From NCBI GenBank assembly GCA_902604245.1, contig CACKXQ010000008.1, positions 1 through 36,453 on the forward strand: a stretch of 36,453 bases of DNA, read 5' to 3'. A program made the position numbers and the translations under genes. Of the stretch, positions 8,543-15,751 are shown in pieces. The stretch is from an uncultured Pelagibacteraceae bacterium. Lineage in GTDB: Bacteria; Pseudomonadota; Alphaproteobacteria; Pelagibacterales; Pelagibacteraceae. The notes under the pieces are model-generated. The model searched no databases and had not been told where the DNA came from. It saw only the letters and a list, made by a program, of their open reading frames with translations. Each line of letters starts with the position of its first letter. Positions within the stretch are counted from its first letter, which is position 1.

Positions 8543-9475
8543 ATGAATATTTCGTCCGAAAAAACAGATTTAAAAAATACTTATTTAGCAATAGTTACAA
8601 TGCTCTTAGCAATTCTATGCGTAGATATGTATATGGTTGTAATTAAGTTTTTGGGAGATGAGTATTCGGTAATTCAGCTTGCTGTTTTTAGAAATATTGC
8701 AGGTATTATTCCGCTTTTTGTTTTAATTCTATTTACAAAAGAGTATTTTTCAATTTTCAAAAATTTAAACAAAAAATTTGTATTTTTAAGCTTTTTAAGA
8801 GGTCTAGCATTCTTGTCGATGAATATCTTTATATTTATTTCAGTAATTAACCTTGAATTTGCAACTGCAATGGTTCTTACTTTTTCATCACCGTTTTTCA
8901 TAGTAATTTTATCTATAATTTTTTTAAATGATAAAGTAGGTATTTATAGATGGTCAGCAATTTTTATTGGATTTTTTGGAGTTGTTTTAATTGTTCAACC
9001 AGGTAGCGATATATTTAGTTTTTATTCAATTTTTCCAATATTAACTGCGATTGCTTGGGCTTTTACAGTAATAATTTTAAAATTTATACCTGACGGACAC
9101 TCAACAGCAAAGATACAACTTTATACTTTAATCTTTAATGTAATTGGTGGAGTAATATTATTTTTTATTACTACTGGGCATGTAGAAATAAAAGGTACCC
9201 AGGATTTTTTTTTAATGACATTGACTGGAATACTTGGAGGAACCGCTGCAATACTTTTTATTTATGCTTATAGATTAATTTCTGCGAGCAAGATGGCATC
9301 TTTTGAATACTTTGGTATTCCATCCTCTTTTATTTTAGGGTGGTTATTTTTTAACGAAGCGCCTTGGGAACAGTTATTCCCAGGTGTATTTGTAATAGTA
9401 TTTGCTGGAATGATTATAATTTGGAGAGATAAAGTAAAAACAAAAAGTACAAAAGTTAGTAGAGAGATTAACTAG
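8543..9475 (+). CDS. EamA/DMT-superfamily membrane transporter
   Basis: A 310-residue, about ten-helix transporter of two EamA repeats. The first repeat holds the conserved segment F-R-N-I-A-G-I-I-P-L-F, and ATAMVLTFSSPFFIVILSII precedes N-D-K-V-G-I-Y-R-W-S-A-I-F-I-G-F-F-G-V, the typical helix 3-5 pattern with the R-W signature. The second repeat ends in W-R-D-K, and a charged cytoplasmic tail follows. It stands alone: divergent from the alcohol dehydrogenase and convergent with the ABC ATPase, whose stop it overlaps by 8 bases. No neighbour shares its transcript, so the substrate cannot be inferred. Confidence 0.87.
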   Translation: MNISSEKTDLKNTYLAIVTMLLAILCVDMYMVVIKFLGDEYSVIQLAVFRNIAGIIPLFVLILFTKEYFSIFKNLNKKFVFLSFLRGLAFLSMNIFIFISVINLEFATAMVLTFSSPFFIVILSIIFLNDKVGIYRWSAIFIGFFGVVLIVQPGSDIFSFYSIFPILTAIAWAFTVIILKFIPDGHSTAKIQLYTLIFNVIGGVILFFITTGHVEIKGTQDFFLMTLTGILGGTAAILFIYAYRLISASKMASFEYFGIPSSFILGWLFFNEAPWEQLFPGVFVIVFAGMIIIWRDKVKTKSTKVSREIN

Positions 9476-10514
9476 CAGACTTCATAGATTTCATTACTAT
9501 CGCCCTGTCTATTTCACCAATCAATTTTCCAGTTTTTGTATCTACTACTGGAAATTTTTGATCTGTATCTACTAATTTATCAATCAATGTCTCAATTTTT
9601 GAGTCATGTGGAATATTATTAGATCCATTTTCAAATAATTTTTTTGTGTCATCGCAACACTCCTCCCTCATTACTTTACTTGCGCTTAATACTTTGTATT
9701 TTGGAACATCTTCGCAAAAATCTTTTACATATTGGTCTTTGGGATTTGCAACAATTTCCTCCGGCGTACCCACCTGAGAAACTTCTCCATCTTTCATAAT
9801 GGCGATATGATCTCCCATTTTTATTGCTTCTAAAAAATCATGAGTAATAAATACCATTGTCTTTTGTAATTTTTCTTGAATTTTTAATAATTCGTCCTGC
9901 ATTTCTCTTCTAATTAGTGGGTCTAAAGCTGAAAACGGTTCATCAAAAATTAAAATTTCTGGATCAACTGCAAGTGCACGAGCCAGACCAACTCTTTGTT
10001 GCATACCTCCAGATAACTCTCTTGGGTAATTATTGTGCCAGCCTTCCAAACCTACCATTTTTAAAACTTCCATTGATTTTTCTGTTCTATCGTTTTTTTT
10101 ATTTCCTCTAATCTCTAAACCATAACCAATATTTTCAATAACAGTTCTATGCGGAAACAAACCAAAATGTTGGAAAACCATACTCATCTTATTTCTTCTT
10201 AAATCTAATAAATCTCTTCCACTCATTTTCGTTACATCAACATCATCCATTTTAACTGTTCCAGAAGTTGGTTCAATTAATCTAGAAATACATCTAACTA
10301 AAGTAGATTTTCCACTCCCAGATAGACCCATTACTACAAAAGTTTCACCTTTCTCAATTGAAAAGCTTACATCTTTTACCGCTACTACATGTCCTGTCTT
10401 TTCCTGAACTTCTTTTATTGATAAGCTTTTATCTAAGTCTTTTATTATTCTTTGTTCATCAGAACCAAATAATTTCCAAACATTTGAACATGTTATTTTT
10501 GGTTGATTATTCAT
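9468..10514 (-). CDS. Glycine betaine/proline-type ABC transporter ATPase (ProV/OpuAA-like, copy 1)
   Basis: Cytoplasmic ATPase that powers uptake of a quaternary amine such as glycine betaine, carnitine or butyrobetaine. In order: Walker A GLSGSGKST (63-71), Q-loop near Gln115 (SMVFQHFGLFPH), signature LSGGMQQR (167-174), Walker B ILIFDEP (187-193), switch His225. A C-terminal region (about 275-348) ends in D-T-K-T-G-K-L-I-G-E-I-D-R and looks like a reduced CBS module, as in OpuA-type ATPases that sense ionic strength. It is transcribed away from the permease and binding protein 80 bases to the right. The paralogue at 15752 lies on the other side of the cluster, so either or both could serve the single permease. 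Confidence 0.92.
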   Translation of the reverse strand: MNNQPKITCSNVWKLFGSDEQRIIKDLDKSLSIKEVQEKTGHVVAVKDVSFSIEKGETFVVMGLSGSGKSTLVRCISRLIEPTSGTVKMDDVDVTKMSGRDLLDLRRNKMSMVFQHFGLFPHRTVIENIGYGLEIRGNKKNDRTEKSMEVLKMVGLEGWHNNYPRELSGGMQQRVGLARALAVDPEILIFDEPFSALDPLIRREMQDELLKIQEKLQKTMVFITHDFLEAIKMGDHIAIMKDGEVSQVGTPEEIVANPKDQYVKDFCEDVPKYKVLSASKVMREECCDDTKKLFENGSNNIPHDSKIETLIDKLVDTDQKFPVVDTKTGKLIGEIDRAIVMKSMKSAS

Positions 10515-10519
10515 AATTT

Positions 10520-10533
10520 GTTATTTTAATAAC
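10520..10533. repeat. Short inverted repeat upstream of the ABC ATPase
   Basis: GTTATT-TT-AATAAC forms a perfect 6-bp inverted repeat 6 bases upstream of the minus-strand ATPase start. It could be an operator half-site pair or a small hairpin in the mRNA leader. In sequence this AT-rich such repeats occur by chance, so the call is weak. Confidence 0.25.
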
Positions 10534-10540
10534 ATAAAAA

Positions 10541-10569
10541 TAGACAATATTTTTCTTTAAAAGTAAAAT
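10541..10569 (+). promoter_or_regulatory. Sigma-70-like promoter for the ABC permease
   Basis: TAGACA (10541-10546) and TAAAAT (10564-10569) are separated by 17 bases, each matching 5 of 6 consensus positions. A transcript would start near 10576, leaving about 18 bases before the permease ATG at 10594. No strong Shine-Dalgarno sequence is visible there. It is the best-spaced pair in this gap, but AT-rich DNA inflates such matches. Confidence 0.45.
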
Positions 10570-10593
10570 TATTTATTTTAAATTTTAGATAAA

Positions 10594-12717
10594 ATGTCAT
10601 CTGAAGTAGCAAGTATACAAGGAAAGCAAAATTCCTCAAAAAATATTATTACATATTCTGTAATCTTAATAACATTTTTAGTTGCATTGTGGTTATCTTT
10701 TCAAAGCGATGGTCCCTCAAAAATGCCGAAGGTTGTCACTGACCAATTTACATTTACAGCATGGGTAAACGAAGGTGAAGATTATTTAAAGAAAAATTAT
10801 AGATGGATTACCAAAATAATAGCCAGTTATATTAAAAATGTATATTACTTTGTTGAAGATTTTTTGATCGACTCCCCCTGGTTATTAATTGCGGCATTAA
10901 TATTTTTACCTTGTCTGATTGCAGGTGGTTTAAGATTAGGATTGTACTCTTTGTTCGTCATTTATTTTTGGGGTGCAACAGGAATGTGGGAACCATCTCT
11001 GCAAACAGTGGCGTTGATGGGTTTATCTGTTTTACTATGTGTAGTAGTTGGAGTTACCCTGGGTGTGCTTTGCTCCCAAAGTGATAGATTTGAAAATTTT
11101 ATGAAGCCTATTTTAGATACAATGCAAGTAATGCCTGCGTTTGTTTATCTTTTTCCAGCTCTTTTCTTTTTTGGAATTGGAGGGGCTCCAGCAATATTAG
11201 CCACAATGATATACTCGATGCCTCCGATAATAAGATTAACAAATACTGGTATACGACAAGTTTCAGCAGAAACAATAGAGTCTGCAACCTCTTTTGGATC
11301 AAGTAAGTTACAACTCCTATTTAAAATTAAAATTCCACTTTCACTTCCAAGTATAATGATGGGAATTAATCAGGTGATAATGATGGCCTTAGCGCTTGTA
11401 GTTTTGGCATGTTTTATTGGAGCTGAAGGGATCGGTGGTCAAGTATGGCAAGCAATTAGAAGACTTGATGTTGGATGGGCAATGGAAGGAGGACTCTGTA
11501 TTCTCTTCATGGCAATAATGTTTGATAGATTTAGTATGTCATTTAGTAAAACGAAACAAATTCTTCCATCGAACGTTCAAAAATTTTATTTACTTCCTCA
11601 ATCTTGGGAAAAATTTACTATCGCAAGAATTATAGAAAAGCCTTTAGAATTTTTAGGTGGTTTAATTAATTTTGTTTGTACAAATTTGACAAAATTTATT
11701 GCATATGTATTTGAATTTTGTATTTCGTTAGCAAATAGACAAACAGCAAGAGATATTGGTGAAATAATTTCTAGAAGATATTATATCATCCCATCTTTTT
11801 TACTTGTTCTGATTATATCATTCATTGATTCTTATATGATAAGTATAGGATCATTTCCTGAAGAGTGGAGATTATCGATAAGACAACCAATTTCTAATAG
11901 TGTAGAGTCTTTAACTGTTAATCCTAGTTTTATTGCATTTACAAAAGCTCTTAGAGGATTTGTATATCTTAAACTTTTAAGACCACTTGATATGTTCCTA
12001 ACTCATGTGCCGTGGTGGTATACACTAGGGGTATTTGCAGCAATTGGATATTTTACTGTTGGTATCAGATTTGCAATTATTACAGCAATATTATTACTTT
12101 TTATTGGTGCTTGTGGGATATGGCCTCAATCAATGATTACATTATCGTCTGTTTTGGTCTCCGTAGCTTTATGTTTTATAATTGGAGTTCCACTTGGAAT
12201 AATTGCGTCTTACAATGAAAGATTTAGAAATGTTCAAAATGTAGTTTTAGATGCAATGCAGACATTGCCCTACTTCTGTTATTTAATTCCTGTTTTGATG
12301 TTTTTTGGGGGAGGTATTGTTTCCGCTGTATTAGCAACAGTAATATACTCCATACCACCTATAATTAGATTAACTTCTTTAGGTTTAACACAGGTATCTG
12401 GTACTTATTCAGAGGTATCACGTTCATTTGGGGGGACTCTTCTACAAACTTTAAACAAAATAAAATTTCCATTAGCAATTCCAAGTTTAGTTATTGGATT
12501 TAATCAAACAGTAATTATGGCTTTCGCAATGCAAATCGTTACACCATTGATAGGCGGAAAAGGTTTAGGTTTGGAAGTGTTCAATGGGTTAGCAAGGTCT
12601 GACACGGGAAGAGGTTTAGCTGCAGGTATAGGGATTGTGCTATTAGCAATAATTATTGACAGAATTTCACTTGCTTGGACCAAAAAACAAAGAGAAGCCT
12701 TAGGTTTAAAGAGCTAG
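10594..12717 (+). CDS. Glycine betaine-type ABC permease with two fused permease domains
   Basis: Membrane channel of the betaine-class importer. At 707 residues it is about twice a usual ProW/OpuAB chain because two BPD_transp_1 domains are joined head to tail. Each half has its own EAA coupling loop: SFGSSKLQLLFKIKIPLSLP near 230-250 and SFGGTLLQTLNKIKFPLAIP near 610-630. Each also has a G-V-T-L-G-V or G-V-P-L-G-I helix and a Y-S-(M/I)-P-P-I-I-R-L-T segment. One polypeptide should therefore replace the usual homodimer. Helical linkers at the N terminus and about residues 340-500 carry extra membrane spans. The binding protein follows after 83 bases; the first ATPase diverges upstream. Confidence 0.92.
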   Translation: MSSEVASIQGKQNSSKNIITYSVILITFLVALWLSFQSDGPSKMPKVVTDQFTFTAWVNEGEDYLKKNYRWITKIIASYIKNVYYFVEDFLIDSPWLLIAALIFLPCLIAGGLRLGLYSLFVIYFWGATGMWEPSLQTVALMGLSVLLCVVVGVTLGVLCSQSDRFENFMKPILDTMQVMPAFVYLFPALFFFGIGGAPAILATMIYSMPPIIRLTNTGIRQVSAETIESATSFGSSKLQLLFKIKIPLSLPSIMMGINQVIMMALALVVLACFIGAEGIGGQVWQAIRRLDVGWAMEGGLCILFMAIMFDRFSMSFSKTKQILPSNVQKFYLLPQSWEKFTIARIIEKPLEFLGGLINFVCTNLTKFIAYVFEFCISLANRQTARDIGEIISRRYYIIPSFLLVLIISFIDSYMISIGSFPEEWRLSIRQPISNSVESLTVNPSFIAFTKALRGFVYLKLLRPLDMFLTHVPWWYTLGVFAAIGYFTVGIRFAIITAILLLFIGACGIWPQSMITLSSVLVSVALCFIIGVPLGIIASYNERFRNVQNVVLDAMQTLPYFCYLIPVLMFFGGGIVSAVLATVIYSIPPIIRLTSLGLTQVSGTYSEVSRSFGGTLLQTLNKIKFPLAIPSLVIGFNQTVIMAFAMQIVTPLIGGKGLGLEVFNGLARSDTGRGLAAGIGIVLLAIIIDRISLAWTKKQREALGLKS

Positions 12718-12738
12718 CAAAAGCATCATTATTCGCAG

Positions 12739-12768
12739 TTTACAAACGACTAGTTTTTGTTTTAAAAT
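12739..12768 (+). promoter_or_regulatory. Candidate promoter for the substrate-binding protein
   Basis: TTTACA (12739-12744) and TAAAAT (12763-12768) lie 18 bases apart, each a 5-of-6 consensus match. They would start a short leader near 12775. A clear Shine-Dalgarno GAGAGG (12789-12794) precedes the ATG at 12801 with a 6-base spacer, unlike most genes here. Together these suggest that the binding protein is expressed separately from, and more strongly than, the permease. Confidence 0.45.
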
Positions 12769-12800
12769 ATATCTTTAATTAATTAAATGAGAGGAAATAA

Positions 12801-13811
12801 ATGAGATTATCAAAAACAATATCAGCTCTATTTTTATCTTTCGTAATTTTATTCGCTAGTCTTACTCAAGCAAATGCGAAAAGATTACATGCTGCTATTG
12901 CTGACTGGACAGGTGGAATTATTACTTGTGAAGTTGCAGTAGGAATTCTTGAAAGAGAAATGGGCTATAAAATTAAACAAACAGTATTCCCTTCAGGAAC
13001 TGGATTATGGGAAGCAATTGCTGCTGGTGAACTTGATTTTGCTTGTGAAAGCTGGCCAAGTTATGCAGAAGCAGATGACGTTATGTTTAATGAAGATTTA
13101 ATCTATGATGGTAAAGTTGTAAAATCATACAAGGGAGATGGAACGGTTGATCTTTTAGGGACAACTGGAATTATCGGTATGTCTGATTACTGGATCCCAA
13201 GATATGCAGCTGAAAAATTCGGAATTAAATCTTGGAGAGATTTGAACAAACATAAGAAAGAGTTTGCAACAATTGAAACAGGTGGTAAAGGAAGATTAAT
13301 TGGATGTCCTGTAGCTGGTTGGAATTGTCATGACCAAAAAAGATTAGATCTTTTAGGAATTGACTTTCAAGCAGATGAACTAGGAACAGAAGCTGCTGCA
13401 GTTGCAGAAGCTAAAGCTGCTTACATGAGAAAAGAGCCATTCTTATTATACCTATGGTCACCACATTGGTTCTTTGGTGAGTTTGATATGGTAGGAGTAG
13501 GTCTTCCTGATTACAAAACTTGTGCAGGAGATACATTTACTGAGGCAAACAACTGGAAAACTTGTGGTACAGATGGATGGCCAGCAACTGGTTGGGATAA
13601 AGATTACACTATGAATTATGGAAATCCTGATACATTTGCAAAACCTGAACATGCTAAAGCAAAAGCTTTTTTTGAAAGAATGAAGTTAGATAACTTAGAC
13701 CAAGCTAAGATGCTTGTTGAAGTTGACATCAAAAAAAGAGATGTAAAAGAAGTTGTAAATGAGTGGTTAGACAACAATCCAGATAAATGGAAAAGTTGGT
13801 TACCTAACTAA
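12801..13811 (+). CDS. Periplasmic substrate-binding protein, glycine betaine/proline type (ProX/OpuAC-like)
   Basis: Captures a quaternary amine in the periplasm for the ABC importer. The 336-residue precursor has a signal peptide of about 26 residues ending A-N-A before KRLHA. There is no lipobox Cys, so a soluble periplasmic protein is expected. OpuAC-domain marks include IADWTGG (Trp36), FPSGTGLWEAIAAGELDFA, ESWPSY (Trp85) and YLWSPHWFF (Trp219, Trp223). Aromatic residues at such places normally cage the trimethylammonium group. The mature chain has six Cys, which may pair as disulfides. The cluster context (BBOX, carnitine dehydrogenase, BKACE) suggests butyrobetaine or carnitine as well as betaine; the exact ligand is not readable from sequence. 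A strong terminator follows. Confidence 0.92.
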   Translation: MRLSKTISALFLSFVILFASLTQANAKRLHAAIADWTGGIITCEVAVGILEREMGYKIKQTVFPSGTGLWEAIAAGELDFACESWPSYAEADDVMFNEDLIYDGKVVKSYKGDGTVDLLGTTGIIGMSDYWIPRYAAEKFGIKSWRDLNKHKKEFATIETGGKGRLIGCPVAGWNCHDQKRLDLLGIDFQADELGTEAAAVAEAKAAYMRKEPFLLYLWSPHWFFGEFDMVGVGLPDYKTCAGDTFTEANNWKTCGTDGWPATGWDKDYTMNYGNPDTFAKPEHAKAKAFFERMKLDNLDQAKMLVEVDIKKRDVKEVVNEWLDNNPDKWKSWLPN

Positions 13812-13836
13812 TAATTAAACTTTAAAAAAATAATTA

Positions 13837-13868
13837 AGGGCTTTGTGGAAACAGAGCCCTTTTTTTTT
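13837..13868 (+). terminator. Rho-independent terminator after the ABC binding protein
   Basis: A 10-pair stem (AGGGCTTTGT / ACAGAGCCCT, one T-G wobble) closes on a GGAA tetraloop and is followed by eight T. It is the only strong intrinsic terminator I see in the window. It lies 25 bases after the binding-protein stop and its T run ends two bases before the ATG of the next gene. Confidence 0.92.
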
Positions 13869-13870
13869 AC

Positions 13871-14509
13871 ATGCATATAATACATAGAGGAATTATAAAT
13901 AAGAGTTACAAAGAAAACTGTCTAAAGTCGTTTCGAGCATCATTTAAAAAAAAATTTGGAATTGAGACAGATATCCATTCAACCAAGGATAAAAAATTTG
14001 TATGTTTTCATGATTTTACTTTAAAGAGAATTTTTAAAATAAACAAAAGTATCAAAAATATTAACTATGAAGATCTAAAAGAAATTAAAAATAAAAAATT
14101 TCAAATACCACAATTGAAAGAGGTTCTAAAAACCTCAAAAAAAAAATTTCCCGTCTTTATTGAGATAAAGCCATTATTTAGTAAAAAACTTTTATCTAAT
14201 TTGATTAAAGAAACTAGAGATTTCAAAAAATGTATTTTTATCTCTTTTAAGCATGAAAATATCTATAATCTTCTTAAACTTAGTTCAAAACTATCAGTGG
14301 GTTTATCATTTTCCAACAGATCTAGCGTAAAATCTATCTTGAAAAGTAGCCTAAATAAAAGAGTAAAATATCTAATATTAGATAAAAAGTTTTTAAATAA
14401 TGGGAAAATACAAATGATTAATAAAGAGAAATATTATTACACAATCAAAAGTAAAAAGGAGTTTTTGAAATACAATAAAAATAACAATCTTATATTTGAA
14501 AACTTATAA
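13871..14509 (+). CDS. Small glycerophosphodiester phosphodiesterase-like protein
   Basis: Predicted to hydrolyse glycerophosphodiesters to an alcohol plus glycerol-3-phosphate. The 212-residue protein keeps the GDPD residues: His5-Arg6-Gly7, Glu32 and Asp34 (GIETDIH), His47-Asp48 (CFHDF), and Glu98-Lys100 (FIEIKP). It is shorter than the usual 240-300 residues and very lysine-rich, and no signal peptide is seen, so a cytoplasmic enzyme is likely. If it acts on glycerophosphocholine it would release choline, a betaine precursor, which would fit the neighbourhood; this is inference. Its ATG is placed directly after the upstream terminator's T run, leaving no leader or ribosome site. The last six bases overlap the convergent BBOX-like gene, so the two stop codons sit side by side. 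Confidence 0.75.
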   Translation: MHIIHRGIINKSYKENCLKSFRASFKKKFGIETDIHSTKDKKFVCFHDFTLKRIFKINKSIKNINYEDLKEIKNKKFQIPQLKEVLKTSKKKFPVFIEIKPLFSKKLLSNLIKETRDFKKCIFISFKHENIYNLLKLSSKLSVGLSFSNRSSVKSILKSSLNKRVKYLILDKKFLNNGKIQMINKEKYYYTIKSKKEFLKYNKNNNLIFENL

Positions 14510-15637
14510 TTTATATTTTTTAAGATATTCCAATCTTCCAAGTATTTCATCTCTATCTAAATAGTATCCTTGAAGATGACGATGACCTGAATTTGGATCA
14601 AAAGCTGTTCTGCCGTGTAAAACACGCCTGTTATTAAAAGAAAATATGTCTCCTGCTCCTAGTCGAAATTTAATTTGAAATTTGTCATCATGTAAAAGAT
14701 TGCCAAATCTGTGGTGGGCTTTATAAACTTTATCCATTTCATCTGGATGGCAGTCTAATGCATCCATAGTTGCAACACTAAATCTAATATCATGAAAATC
14801 TTTATCTTTTGTTAAACTAATTGCTGGGGCATGGAAGCTTCGGTGAGATTCTTGAGTATAATCCTTATCTCTAAACTTTAGTGGCACTGAGATTAATGTT
14901 TCAAAAATCTCTTTTTCATTTTTCCTCAAATAATCAGCAACAGCAAAACCATCTATTGCAGAAGAGTCTCCACCCTTTGCATCATTTACTAAACAATGTA
15001 AAAACTGATAACCAGGTGGTAATTCAAACCAAGGTAAATCCATGTGGTTTCTTAAAGCATGAGCTGTGTAAGCAGAATTATTTGGTTTTGGAATATTTAT
15101 TACTTCAAAGGGGGTTTTGAAAAAGGTTTCCCTTACATGACTTATTCTATGAAGAATTTCAAACCCTGATTTTTTTTCTTTTGGTGAATTTTTAACTATT
15201 GCTATACCTTTATGATGTAATAGTTCTAACCACTTTATTAATCCTTCATCAGAATTAATTACTTCATCATGTTCAATACATATCGACGAAAATTCGTTTT
15301 CCAAATTATTATCCCAAAGATGATAAGGTGAGACATATTCTTGCTTATTTTTAATAGTATAACAATTTTCTCTTAACCACTTAGGATCATAATAACTTGT
15401 GTGGCCACCCTCACTCCACTCTATTTCTAATTTACCATCACCATTTAAAGAATATTTTTTGGGATTTATTTCTTTTGATACCTCTAAGATATTAAACATT
15501 CTATGTCTTGAGTCTTTATCATGTGCTGTAGGACAATTATCTCTTAACCACATATAATTAAATTTACTTTCCTCACCATCGTTCCAGGTAATTTGTAAAT
15601 AAGTGCTGTTTTTTGCGATTTTAGAAATAGAATTCAT
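14504..15637 (-). CDS. Gamma-butyrobetaine dioxygenase-like 2OG-Fe(II) oxygenase
   Basis: Predicted to hydroxylate gamma-butyrobetaine to L-carnitine using 2-oxoglutarate, O2 and Fe(II). The 377-residue protein has the two-part BBOX layout. An N-terminal DUF971-like domain (about 1-100) contains YMWLRDNC and a second WLRENC. A TauD/TfdA domain follows with the iron site His198-x-Asp200 (NHMDLPWFELPPGYQFLHC) and His341 (NNRRVLHGRTAFD), plus Arg353 for 2OG. The H-x-D-L-P-(W/Y)-x-x-x-P-P-G-x-Q-x-L-H-C block is typical of BBOX and trimethyllysine dioxygenase. The zinc-binding Cys cluster of animal BBOX is not kept. Nearby carnitine dehydrogenase and BKACE genes favour butyrobetaine over trimethyllysine as substrate. 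It diverges from the second ABC ATPase across a 114-base gap. Confidence 0.8.
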   Translation of the reverse strand: MNSISKIAKNSTYLQITWNDGEESKFNYMWLRDNCPTAHDKDSRHRMFNILEVSKEINPKKYSLNGDGKLEIEWSEGGHTSYYDPKWLRENCYTIKNKQEYVSPYHLWDNNLENEFSSICIEHDEVINSDEGLIKWLELLHHKGIAIVKNSPKEKKSGFEILHRISHVRETFFKTPFEVINIPKPNNSAYTAHALRNHMDLPWFELPPGYQFLHCLVNDAKGGDSSAIDGFAVADYLRKNEKEIFETLISVPLKFRDKDYTQESHRSFHAPAISLTKDKDFHDIRFSVATMDALDCHPDEMDKVYKAHHRFGNLLHDDKFQIKFRLGAGDIFSFNNRRVLHGRTAFDPNSGHRHLQGYYLDRDEILGRLEYLKKYKL

Positions 15638-15669
15638 AATAAATAATTATCTAAAATCCAAAAAAATTC

Positions 15670-15690
15670 AATTCAATTAATAGTTGAATT
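15670..15690. promoter_or_regulatory. Inverted repeat between divergent BBOX-like and ATPase genes (possible operator)
   Basis: AATTCAA and TTGAATT form a perfect 7-bp inverted repeat with a 7-base spacer in the middle of the divergent gap. The minus-strand TTGAAT half could double as a -35 for the BBOX-like gene, with TAGATAAT closer to its start, though the spacing is imperfect. That position is where a dimeric regulator would act on both genes. No regulator gene is in the window. A run of TTGAT repeats (15707-15725) lies nearer the ATPase. Evidence is positional only. Confidence 0.3.
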
Positions 15691-15751
15691 TTATAAGGTT
15701 ATTTTATTGTTGATTTGATTTGATGTACTAAAAGAACTAAACTTTAAATAA

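Noticed and set aside
12742..12760. Hairpin AAAC/GTTT with following T run as a terminator between permease and binding protein
   Set aside because: Only four base pairs and a broken T run; more likely part of the promoter for the binding protein.
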